Source of the DNA: Lentisphaera sp.
GTDB taxonomy: Bacteria > Verrucomicrobiota > Lentisphaeria > Victivallales > GWF2-50-93
Length of the DNA: 10,188 nucleotides
Assembly (NCBI GenBank): GCA_020721745.1
Contig: DYMC01000085.1
Location: forward strand, 1-10,188
Direction of reading: 5' to 3'
Shown: positions 1-5,555 of the stretch, one piece after another
Layout of the letters: each line of letters opens with the position of its first letter
Position numbering within the stretch: position 1 is the first letter of the stretch
Program-made: the position numbers and the translations under genes
The notes under the pieces: model-generated
The model's input: only the letters and a program-made list of their open reading frames with translations
The model's database searches: none
What the model was told of the DNA's origin: nothing

Positions 1-38
1 ACGTATGAAATCACGTGTTGCCATGCCCGCGAAATGAG

Positions 39-54
39 TTTTGCAATTACCTCA
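39..54. repeat. Terminal-repeat motif shared with the element at 8412-8515
   Basis: TTTTGCAATTACCTCA on the plus strand is the reverse complement of TGAGGTAATTGCAAAA at 8411-8426, and its first 13 bases also recur at 8500-8512. The similarity stops abruptly on the low-coordinate side, where positions 1-38 do not resemble the interior of the 99-bp element. This looks like one end of a different, perhaps longer, element with the same ends. Its TAA terminates the lactonase fragment. Confidence 0.6.
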
Positions 55-526
55 GGAATTTTCCGTCCGGACTGAATGTCGCCCCGTGGGGATGGGCCTT
101 TTCCTGCCGTTTCGGGTTCGGACCCCGTCCGTCATGACGCAACATGACCGGATCCGCGGAGAGAGTTCCATCCGGAGAAATCCCCCGTATCATCACATCC
201 CCCCCTGAATAGTTAGCCACCACTATGAATTTCATGTCCGGCGACAAGGCTATATGGCAGGGATTGGCTCCAAACGTGGGCAGTGACTGCATCAGCTTCA
301 AGCCTCCATCCGGCTCTACCGAGAATGCCGAGATCGAACCTTCGCGCTCCTCCGACACGGCGTAGAGGAATCTTCCGCACGGAGACATCTCGATGAAGGT
401 GGGATTTGCGATTTTCGCAGCAAGCGCCGGAGCGCCCGCCCTCCCGTCATCTTCGATCTCGAAACGGTATATCCCCTCCGAGCCCCTTCCAGTATAAGTT
501 CCTGAATATACGGTGTGTCCGGCCAT
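47..526 (-). pseudogene. Lactonase (6-phosphogluconolactonase-like beta-propeller), N-terminal half only
   Basis: This encodes the first 159 residues of a lactonase-family seven-bladed beta-propeller (YbhE/YkgB type, PF10282), which in characterised members hydrolyses 6-phosphogluconolactone. Visible family features are YSGTYT near residue 7, a blade motif SPCGRFLYAVSE around 48-59, CHIALSPDMKFIVVANYSGG around 90-109, GRGPNPKRQEKAHPHG around 133-148 and a final SPDGKFL. Family members are about 330-390 residues, so only three to four blades remain. The last sense codon AGG is followed by TAA inside the motif TGAGGTAATTGCAAAA (39-54, complement), which is shared with the palindromic element near 8.41 kb, so insertion of a mobile end probably truncated the gene. 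The remainder could lie beyond the window edge. The start is supported by AAGGGGG about 12 bases upstream, and the gene lies 21 bp downstream of hisC on the same strand. Family assignment is firm; function as it stands is doubtful. Confidence 0.8.
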
Positions 527-547
527 GTGGGGCTTATCCCCCTTTTC

Positions 548-1609
548 CTATTCGGATTCAAACTCGCGGAGCAAATGGATAAGCCTGGTGATCTGATCTC
601 TCGTCCCGACGGTGATGCGGAGATGTCTTCCAGTCCTTTCTCCGGGGAAATATCTCACAAAAACGCGACGGGCCTTCAGCTTGAGGTAGATCTCATGGGC
701 AGAGGGTCCATCTTCCGGGGGGGACGCGAAAACGAAGTTTGCCTGCGAATCAACCACCTCAAACCCGAGTTTCTTCAATTCGGCGGAGAGATTTTCTCTG
801 TTCTCCCGTATCGTCCCGACGTTCTTCCTGAAGTGCCTGTCGTCGAGCATTGCGATTTTCGCAATCTCCTGCGTCAATCTGCACACGTTATAGGAATCCT
901 TCACCTTCATCATCTGCTCTATTATCCCCTCCGAAGCGATGGCGAAGCCAAGCCGTATTCCCGCCAGCGAGTAGCTTTTCGACAGCGTGCGGCAGACGAT
1001 TAGATTATTGAATTTCCCCAGCAGATCGAGGCAGTTGTCGTCGGCAAAATCTGCATAGGCCTCGTCGGCAAACACTATTCCCTTGCTTTTCCGGCATATT
1101 TCCTCGACCCTGCTTTTCGGGAAGCTGTTGCCTGTCGGCGCATTGGGCCGGGTTATCATGAATACAGGGGCGGACAGCGCGGCATCCGGGATTTTCCGTG
1201 GAATCGAAAAATTCCCGTCGAGAGGAACCTTTATGCACCTGGCACCCTGCATCCGGGCGAGGACAGGATACAGCGAGTAGCTCGGCTCGAAGAAGGCCAC
1301 AGGCATGTTCTTGTCCGCACAGCATCGCGTTATAATGTTGAGAATGTCGTCGGAGCCGTTTCCGACTATCACGTTGGCCTCGCGGACTGCGAATTTCGCA
1401 GCGATCACACGGCGAAGCCCGGAACATTCGGGATCGGGATACAGGCGCAGCAGCGTGGGATCGAAGCCATCGAGCAGCTTCTTTATCCTGGGGCTCGGAG
1501 GGAATGGGTTCTCGTTCGTGTTCAGCTTGACTACACCCCTCTCCTTAGGCTGCTCCCCCGGGACATATCCGGACATCCCGGCTATTTCTTTTCTGAAAGG
1601 CGTTTTCAT
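548..1609 (-). CDS. hisC: Histidinol-phosphate aminotransferase
   Basis: This is a pyridoxal-phosphate class II aminotransferase of the HisC family. It converts imidazole acetol phosphate plus glutamate to histidinol phosphate in histidine biosynthesis, in the cytoplasm. The 353-residue length is normal for the family. Visible motifs are KLNTNENPFPPSP (28-40), LYPDP (56-60), VGNGSDD (82-88) for cofactor phosphate, RPNAPTG (154-160), FADEAY (180-185) with the PLP-ring Asp182, and TLSKSYSLAGIRLGFA (208-223) with the Schiff-base Lys211 and a phosphate-contacting Arg. The C-terminus has FPGERTGRHLRITVGT, typical of HisC substrate binding. RPNAPTG replaces the commoner NPNNPTG. No good Shine-Dalgarno sequence precedes the ATG. 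No other his genes are adjacent, so a paralogue acting on another amino acid cannot be excluded. Confidence 0.92.
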   Translation of the reverse strand: MKTPFRKEIAGMSGYVPGEQPKERGVVKLNTNENPFPPSPRIKKLLDGFDPTLLRLYPDPECSGLRRVIAAKFAVREANVIVGNGSDDILNIITRCCADKNMPVAFFEPSYSLYPVLARMQGARCIKVPLDGNFSIPRKIPDAALSAPVFMITRPNAPTGNSFPKSRVEEICRKSKGIVFADEAYADFADDNCLDLLGKFNNLIVCRTLSKSYSLAGIRLGFAIASEGIIEQMMKVKDSYNVCRLTQEIAKIAMLDDRHFRKNVGTIRENRENLSAELKKLGFEVVDSQANFVFASPPEDGPSAHEIYLKLKARRVFVRYFPGERTGRHLRITVGTRDQITRLIHLLREFESE

Positions 1610-1684
1610 GGCGCTTAAATTAGCATTTCACGGCGAATTTGCGAGGACGAAGAAATGAAAACTACTATTCCGGGGGGCTCACTC

Positions 1685-1726
1685 GAGAGAATCTATGGCC
1701 GTTGCGAGAGGATCTATGGCCGTTGC
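1685..1726. repeat. Tandem 21-bp direct repeat, two copies
   Basis: Two adjacent 21-bp units (1685-1705 and 1706-1726) differ at one base. Each contains ATCTATGGCCGTTGC. They lie about 75 bp upstream of hisC, between hisC and the decayed defence operon. Because 21 is a multiple of three they also form a seven-residue repeat (ERIYGRC twice) in a 35-codon plus-strand ORF at 1655-1762, which is preceded by a GAGGA-like ribosome-binding sequence. I do not claim that ORF as a gene. Confidence 0.8.
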
Positions 1727-1752
1727 AACTTAACAGATTATATATTAATAAC

Positions 1753-2082
1753 TTATGGGTAATTTAGAAAAATCATTAGGCGTGGCGTATATAGAATAAA
1801 TGCCATTTCCGAGACCGTTTTCGGGGCATTGCCCAACTCATTCCCCAACTTAACCGGAGTTTTCACCGGAGTCCCTTGCAGCTCCACCAGTATTCCACCG
1901 GAGCGTTCGATAAACTGTGGCGGTGGCAATCCTGATTCCCGGCAGGCTTCGGTAATCTTCTCAACGCCGCGACCCCAGGAATCTATGTATGCGCCTTCGG
2001 CGGGTGCTGAGTTATGAGTGCTTAGTGCTAAATTATGAGTGCTTAGTGCTGAGTTATGAGTTGTTTTAAATTCATCATTCAT
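1753..2082 (-). pseudogene. Fragment of RecG-like/AlbA_2 ATP-binding protein, C-terminal region
   Basis: Residues 30-70 (EGAYIDSWGRGVEKITEACR followed by ESGLPPPQFIERSGGILVELQG) match the conserved C-terminal HATPase_c_4 region of proteins annotated as putative ATP-dependent DNA helicase RecG-related/AlbA_2 domain proteins. The next stretch, TPVKTPVK, is the usual linker to a winged helix, but the winged helix is missing: the frame runs into unrelated sequence (FILYTPRLMIFLNYP) and stops. The first 27 residues are encoded by a 21-bp DNA repeat and read as a seven-residue period (THNSALS, THNLALS, THNSAPA), not a natural N-terminus. The N-terminal domain of the same protein type is encoded at 2492-2631 and the roughly 300 residues normally between are absent. 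I read this as the tail of a gene broken by deletion and by the intervening four-helix-bundle gene. Confidence 0.75.
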
Positions 2083-2085
2083 AAT
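2006..2085. repeat. 21-bp repeat array plus ATTCAT repeats
   Basis: Two full 21-bp units (2006-2026, 2027-2047) and a partial third (2048-2062) share the core TTATGAGTGCTTAGTGCT. They are followed at 2070-2089 by ATTCAT-type short repeats. On the minus strand the short repeats contain overlapping ATGA and TGAATG start/stop motifs that join the end of the four-helix-bundle gene to the next ORF. Confidence 0.85.
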
Positions 2086-2466
2086 TCATACCTTAGAATT
2101 CGACTTATCGGGGCTTGTTTGAGATGTTTTGACAATGGAGGTTAAAATACGGACAAGTTCTTCTGATTCCTGAATTATTTCAGTCAGCATAGATCCATTA
2201 ATCAGTTCACTTTCTTTCAAAAGTCGCAACCAATAATGTGTTTCCCTGGCTTCTTTCCTGGCGATTGACATCTTGGCAGTGAAGTCGGCCTTGCTATGTC
2301 CTGCCTGGGCTTCTTCGATGTTTGCTCCGATCGAGGTTCCCGCCCGCGACAACTGGTTTGCCAGTGGTCTTGAAACGCGATCCTGTTTCTCCAAAAAACG
2401 ACAAAGCCTAACTATCCGCGCGGCAAACGCAAAACTCCGTTCCTGTATTTTCAACTCAGCATTCAT
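2086..2466 (-). CDS. Four-helix-bundle protein, 23S rRNA intervening-sequence (IVS/S23) family
   Basis: This is a 126-residue, apparently intact member of the four-helix-bundle family TIGR02436/PF05635. These proteins are often encoded by intervening sequences in 23S rRNA genes and are structural relatives of the Avd accessory protein of diversity-generating retroelements; their cellular role is not settled. Diagnostic segments are SFAFAARIVRLCRFLEK (11-27), PLANQLSRAGTSIGANIEEA (34-53) and KMSIARKEARETHYWLRLL (65-83), all predicted amphipathic helices, with a polar tail ending SPDKSNSKV. I chose the ATG at 2464-2466 because family proteins start just before the first helix. The frame is open further upstream and encodes the start of an unrelated AlbA_2 protein (to 2631), so an N-terminal fusion of 181 residues is possible. 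The start lies in a repeat (ATTATGAATGC) and has no clear ribosome-binding site. No 23S rRNA or reverse transcriptase is nearby. Confidence 0.85.
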   Translation of the reverse strand: MNAELKIQERSFAFAARIVRLCRFLEKQDRVSRPLANQLSRAGTSIGANIEEAQAGHSKADFTAKMSIARKEARETHYWLRLLKESELINGSMLTEIIQESEELVRILTSIVKTSQTSPDKSNSKV

Positions 2467-2482
2467 AATTTCGCATTCATAA
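2455..2482. repeat. ATTCATAATT repeat at the four-helix-bundle start
   Basis: The sequence reads CAGCATTCATAATTTCGCATTCATAATT, a near-duplicate of a 14-base unit. It coincides with the break between the AlbA_2 reading frame and the four-helix-bundle start codon, so it marks the left insertion boundary. The matching boundary on the other side is at 2070-2089. Confidence 0.7.
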
Positions 2483-2491
2483 TTATATTCC

Positions 2492-2631
2492 CCACCCTGC
2501 GCATTGGCAAACCCGCAGACCCACTTCAAATAGTCGTCATGCCATGAGCGCTTGAATTCGATGTTCTGGGATTCAGGGGAATTATGAGTGCTGAATGTTG
2601 AGTTATGAGTTTTTTTTAGTTTTTCAATCAT
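2492..2631 (-). pseudogene. AlbA_2 (Schlafen-type/RecG-like) domain, N-terminal stub
   Basis: The frame starting at 2631 reads MIEKLKK, then two repeat-derived THNS-type heptads, then ESQNIEFKRSWHDDYLKWVC and GFANAQGG. From ESQNIEFK onward this is the characteristic start of the AlbA_2 domain (PF04326) in RecG-related putative DNA-binding/ATPase proteins, where FANAQGG is normally followed by a beta-hairpin such as LYIGI. Here the frame continues instead into the four-helix-bundle gene without a stop. The ATG has a reasonable Shine-Dalgarno (GAGGG, about 7-8 bases upstream) and begins 10 bp after the previous gene's stop. The first 18 residues look acquired from the DNA repeat at 2580-2611. 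Together with 1753-2082 it represents the two ends of one former gene. Confidence 0.78.
2580..2611. repeat. TTATGAGTGCTGAATGTTGAGTTATGAGT-type repeat
   Basis: This array has the same sequence family as the one at 2006-2062: TTATGAGTGCTGA, then GTTGAGTTATGAG. It lies within the first codons of the AlbA_2 stub and encodes THNSTFSTHNS on the minus strand. Further ATTCAT-type bases follow at 2627-2637. Confidence 0.75.
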
Positions 2632-2641
2632 AATTCATCCC

Positions 2642-3442
2642 TCATACAATCCTCACTATGAATTCACCGCTACGTGCCACACATACACCATTTTTCACAA
2701 TGAAACACTCTATCCAGTGAATACCGGTATAAGACGTATGTTCCTTCTGCGTCAGACCACCGATACCAGCGGTTTTTGATAAAAAAATCTCTCCACGTAA
2801 CTGTCTAGCGTCTTCAGCTTCCTTGCCGGTATTAACGACTTGCCAGTAGACTTGAAATGGCGCGGGAATGTTAGTGTTTGCACTGAACAACAGGTCACAG
2901 AGCTTGTTCAATGGCTCACCTGAATTGAATCCTTGCCACGATGCATTTGCCTTGTATTTGGCGGATATCTTTACCGAATAGTTCAAACAGAGAGCCCAAT
3001 ACGGTTTCTGCCGATGAGCGACGTTGAAAGACAACGCTTTGGATTGAGCGACAATCAAGCTGCTGCTTTTGTTGACAGGTGATACCAGAGACCGCATATA
3101 ATGTTCTTCATCAAGCATCTCAGCGATATTGATAAAATCTTCCTTTACACTGCCGAACATAGGTTGAAACATGTTTTTCAGTTTTTTCCCGGGCCAGAAA
3201 AATCGTTTTTTTTGAAAGATTCTTGCCCCATGCTTTTTATACATCGACACGATGTCGGCAGCAGGCACACACGTTGCAACTCCAGCGGCAATAATGGAAC
3301 CAGTGCTTGTCCCGGCAGTCATATCGAAAGTGTCGAAGAGATTTATATGAAGACGCTTTTCGATACAATGAAGTACATGGGCGGGATATATTCCTCTAAT
3401 CCCGCCGCCATCAATGCTCAATATTCTGAAAGTGTTCCCCAC
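2642..3442 (-). CDS. Patatin-like phospholipase N-terminus fused to a CD-NTase C-terminal sensor domain (CBASS-derived chimera)
   Basis: Residues 1-75 are a patatin-like phospholipase start of the CapV type: LSIDGGGIRGIYPAHVL with the oxyanion loop DGGGIRG (11-17), and MTAGTSTGSIIA with nucleophile Ser46 in GTSTG. The patatin Asp motif (DGG/DGA) is absent. From about residue 133 to the end the protein instead matches the adenylyl/guanylyl and SMODS C-terminal sensor domain (AGS_C, PF18134) of CBASS cGAS/DncV-like nucleotidyltransferases: FSANTNIPAPFQVYWQVVNT (186-205), LRGEIF (215-220), then KEHTSYTGIHWIECFIVKNG (233-252) and CVARSGEFIV (254-263). The nucleotidyltransferase core is missing. 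CapV and the CD-NTase are normally consecutive genes, so an in-frame deletion across both is the simplest origin; a functional effector-plus-sensor fusion is the alternative. The start is GTG: an in-frame TAA lies 12 bases upstream, AAGGG gives a close ribosome-binding site, and the ATG four bases upstream is out of frame. Confidence 0.78.
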   Translation of the reverse strand: MGNTFRILSIDGGGIRGIYPAHVLHCIEKRLHINLFDTFDMTAGTSTGSIIAAGVATCVPAADIVSMYKKHGARIFQKKRFFWPGKKLKNMFQPMFGSVKEDFINIAEMLDEEHYMRSLVSPVNKSSSLIVAQSKALSFNVAHRQKPYWALCLNYSVKISAKYKANASWQGFNSGEPLNKLCDLLFSANTNIPAPFQVYWQVVNTGKEAEDARQLRGEIFLSKTAGIGGLTQKEHTSYTGIHWIECFIVKNGVCVARSGEFIVRIV

Positions 3443-3454
3443 GCATTTCCCTTA

Positions 3455-3547
3455 TTATTTATCTTCATGAAATGAAGGTATCATTTCTATAGTTATGCAA
3501 ATTAGGTTCCTCTTTTCGGCCCCGCCGTAAATTGCAACTTTCCACAT
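3455..3547 (-). CDS. Unidentified 30-residue ORF between hsdS and the patatin chimera
   Basis: A small ORF reads MWKVAIYGGAEKRN, then ends IEMIPSFHEDK with two consecutive in-frame TAA codons, 12 bp before the GTG of the next gene. Its ATG lies in the CATAATTCAG repeat 10 bp after the hsdS stop. I do not recognise it. Given its neighbours it may be the joined ends of another deleted gene, or simply chance. Confidence 0.22.
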   Translation of the reverse strand: MWKVAIYGGAEKRNLICITIEMIPSFHEDK

Positions 3548-3575
3548 AATTCAGCATTCATAAATTAGCACTTAT
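3543..3575. repeat. CATAATTCAGCATTCATAA-type repeat
   Basis: Positions 3545-3575 carry CATAATTCAGCATTCATAA followed by ATTAGCACTTATCATT, the same degenerate CATAAT/AGCACT vocabulary as the arrays at 2006, 2455 and 2580 but read in the opposite sense. It overlaps the last codons of the hsdS remnant (the residues ISANL appear to be encoded by it) and the stop. Confidence 0.6.
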
Positions 3576-3959
3576 CATTTTTTCTGCTACCCCGCGCATG
3601 AGGATAGGGCAGAGGTTTTGGATTTTGGATTTCAATTCGGTGTTGAGGCGTTTGCGGGTTTCCAGTGTGTGGTGGATTGCCACGATGCACTCTTGAATCT
3701 CGTGGGCTGGGATGGGGAGTCTCACGTTGCACATATCGGAGCAATCGAATGTCTCCCTATGCATGACATTACATGCGAAGATCCCCTTACTGATCACCTT
3801 GTATCTTGTCAAATCAGTTTCTGAGACATTGGCGACCGAGGGGATGAACTCTTTGTTGATGTTGATGCCGAGCAGCCTGTCGGAGCCAATCGATCCATCC
3901 CGCTTCCTGACATCCACCAGCCGGATATAGTCGCCGAGGCGTTTGAATTTGGATTTCAT
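3558..3959 (-). pseudogene. hsdS: Type I restriction specificity subunit HsdS, internally deleted
   Basis: HsdS provides DNA target recognition for a type I restriction-modification complex and normally has about 400 residues with two target recognition domains. This 133-residue frame begins like an HsdS N-terminal TRD: FKRLGDYIRLVDVRKRDGS (5-23), LLGININKEFIPSVANVSET (29-48), RYKVISKGIFACNVM (52-66). It then jumps at about residue 67-70 to the end of a TRD plus the conserved spacer helix: CNVRLPIPAHEIQECIVAIH (77-96), TLETRKRLNTELKSKIQNLC (98-117), PILMRGVAEKM. The central part of TRD1 and probably a whole second half-subunit are missing, yet the frame is open. The ATG overlaps the upstream TGA (ATGA), typical of translational coupling with the DUF1016 gene. 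A half-size HsdS working as a dimer is conceivable, but the TRD here is itself incomplete, so I regard it as broken. Confidence 0.78.
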
Positions 3960-5067
3960 AGCTCCCCCCTCTCTTCCAGTTGGAGTCGGACGACTTCTTT
4001 CTGCCGTTGGATTTCGGAGGCGAGTTCCACTTCGCTTGGGAGGTAGAGTTTGTATTTGGAGGCGAATATCTGCTCGTTGCCCTTGAGGATGGAGTATCGG
4101 GCGATGTCGTGGTCGGTATCGGAGCAGAGAACGATGCCGAGCGTCGGGTTGTCTTCCTTGCTTTTTATGGTCTCATCGAAGATGCGCACATACATGTCCA
4201 TCTGCCCGGCATCCTGATGTGTGATGCGGCTGGTTTTCAGGTCAATAAGGACGAAACATTTGAGTATGAAGTTGTAGAAGACCAAGATCAATGAAGTAAT
4301 CTCTGGCATCGGTTCGGATAAGTTTCTGCCGTTCGACAAATGCGTATCCCTTGCCAAGCTCCAGCAGGAAGTCATGCAGATTGTCAATGATGGCCTTTTC
4401 GATCTGGCTTTCCGTGTGGCTCATGTTTGTGGGAAGATTGAGGAATTCGAGGACAGCTGGATTTTTGATGAATTTGTATTTGTCGTTCTGGAATTCCGCC
4501 GTGACTTGCTTCATTTCGTTGACGACAGGCTCCTTTATCTGAGATGCCAGCAGGCGCTGATAATATTGGCTGGAAATGTTTCTGTCGAGGGTTCGCACCG
4601 ACCATGCGTTTTCAGCAGTTTCACGCATGTAATACTGCCGCTTGGCCGGGTTGGGGACTCTCATGATCACCTTGAAGTGTGACCAGCTCAATCGGCTCCA
4701 CGGTGTGGAGCTTTTCTCTTCGGATTGGCTCCACGGCGCGGAGCCAATTGGCAAATCCGGGAACGTCAGATAGAATTGGCGGAAGTTTTTTTAAGCTTTG
4801 GACTGAGAAGCCGTTGCCGAATTCGTCCGTTGGTTCTTTCGCAATAGTAACAATTAGATGCGCTCCATATTCCGCCCGGGCTTCGCCTTGCTGTTCTTCC
4901 TCCACTATTCTTCTTCCAATCAGCCAATAGGCCTTGACCATGGCGCTGTTTACTGCGGAATAAGCATAATTTCTTGCCTGTTCGAGAATTTTCTTTATAT
5001 CTGCGAGCGCACCTGAATAAATCAGTTCGTTAGTTTTGGACAACTGTTGTTTTGTGTCAGACTTCAT
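3956..5067 (-). pseudogene. DUF1016/YhcG-family PDDEXK nuclease with two single-base frameshifts
   Basis: Three overlapping frames together give a full-length protein of about 370 residues in the YhcG family (DUF1016_N plus PDDEXK_6, PF06250), commonly found inside type I restriction operons. Frame one (5067 to about 4790): ARNYAYSAVNSAMVKAYWLI followed by GRRIVEEEQQGEARAEYG, then NGFSVQSLK. Frame two continues NFRQFYLTFPDLPIG, then WSHFKVIMRVPNPAKR, NAWSVRTLDRNISSQYYQRL, and ends YFIDL near 4285. Frame three carries the nuclease core VFYNFILKCFVLIDLKT followed by THQDAGQMDMYVRIF and ASKYKLYLPSEVELA. Removing one A from an A7 run (T7 at 4786-4792 on the plus strand) and one G at 4282-4283 restores one frame. 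Both lesions need loss of one base, so they could be sequencing errors. The ATG overlaps the hsdM-remnant stop, and the TGA overlaps the hsdS ATG. Confidence 0.82.
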
Positions 5068-5249
5068 TGTCGAATTCCCTGCTTTGCTTCCACTGTTTCG
5101 CGGTCGCTGGCGAAATTCAGAGATATCAACGCCAGAAAGACGTGCTTGTATTCGGATGGTTCGACACTTCCCCGCAGCTTGTCAGCGGAATCCCATAAGG
5201 TTTCTTCGATGTCCTACGTGTTCTTCTTAAGCGCCTGCTTCTTTGCCAT
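5064..5249 (-). pseudogene. hsdM: Type I restriction methyltransferase subunit HsdM, miniature remnant
   Basis: The frame from ATG at 5247-5249 reads MAKKQALKKNT, an in-frame TAG at codon 12, then DIEETLWDSADKLRGSVEPS and EYKHVFLALISLNFASD, then ETVEAKQGIRQ and TGA. The middle segment is the classic N-terminus of HsdM (the usual form ends LGLIFLKFISD). HsdM is about 500 residues, so all of the methyltransferase domain is gone. The strong AGGGAGGAG just upstream supports the start. The terminal TGA overlaps the ATG of the DUF1016 gene as ATGA, suggesting that the true 3' end was retained and the middle was deleted in frame; the identity of the last dozen residues is not provable by eye. This is too short and interrupted for standard gene calling. 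Confidence 0.75.
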
Positions 5250-5555
5250 GCTCCTCCCTACCTGGACAAACCTGATTCATTGCATTCGGAACTATTTCTT
5301 CATATCCCAACGAGAAATGATGTTGTCAGGCTAATGTCATACTCGTAATGTCTTTTCCCTTGTATTTCAAGTGGAGTTTGGTGGAATTTCAGATTTTATC
5401 CTCTGCCCGGCTTTGATCCGTGGTGAAATCTGTTGGCGGCAATGGTCGCCGGAGCTAAGGGACCAGTGAATATTTATCGCCAGAGAGAGGGACGGCTTCC
5501 TCGGTATTTCGAGCCAATTGCATCCCTGCGAGTTCGCGAAGTGCTGTCCCTGGGC
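5250..5555. other. Gap between hsdM remnant and AraC gene, no gene seen
   Basis: I find no convincing coding sequence here on either strand. The half next to hsdM (5260-5340) is the likely promoter region for the defence operon; CTGACA with ATATGA 18 bases downstream on the minus strand is a possible but weak promoter. The other half holds short inverted segments: GGGACGGC (5489-5496) and GCTGTCCC (5543-5550) pair with one mismatch around a 46-base interior, which itself contains CTCG/CGAG arms and the palindrome TTCGCGAA. This may be the decayed end of a repeat element downstream of the AraC gene. Confidence 0.4.

Noticed and set aside
515..1003. Long plus-strand open frame opposite hisC
   Set aside because: It has no recognisable domain and lies antisense to clear HisC motifs, so it is a shadow of hisC codon composition.
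2006..2062. CRISPR-like array
   Set aside because: The 21-bp units are directly adjacent without unique spacers, the array has under three units, and there are no cas genes.
2086..2466. Diversity-generating retroelement, because the four-helix bundle resembles Avd
   Set aside because: No reverse transcriptase, template/variable repeat pair or target gene is visible nearby. The sequence fits the general IVS/S23 family.
4786..4795. A AAA AAC-like slippery sequence in the DUF1016 gene as a programmed -1 frameshift
   Set aside because: A -1 slip leads to a TGA within seven codons. Only a +1 change (or loss of one A) joins the two halves, so programmed -1 frameshifting does not explain it.
5489..5550. 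Intrinsic terminator for the AraC gene
   Set aside because: The GGGACGGC/GCTGTCCC arms are 46 bases apart with a mismatch and no T tract follows on the minus strand, so it does not have terminator form.
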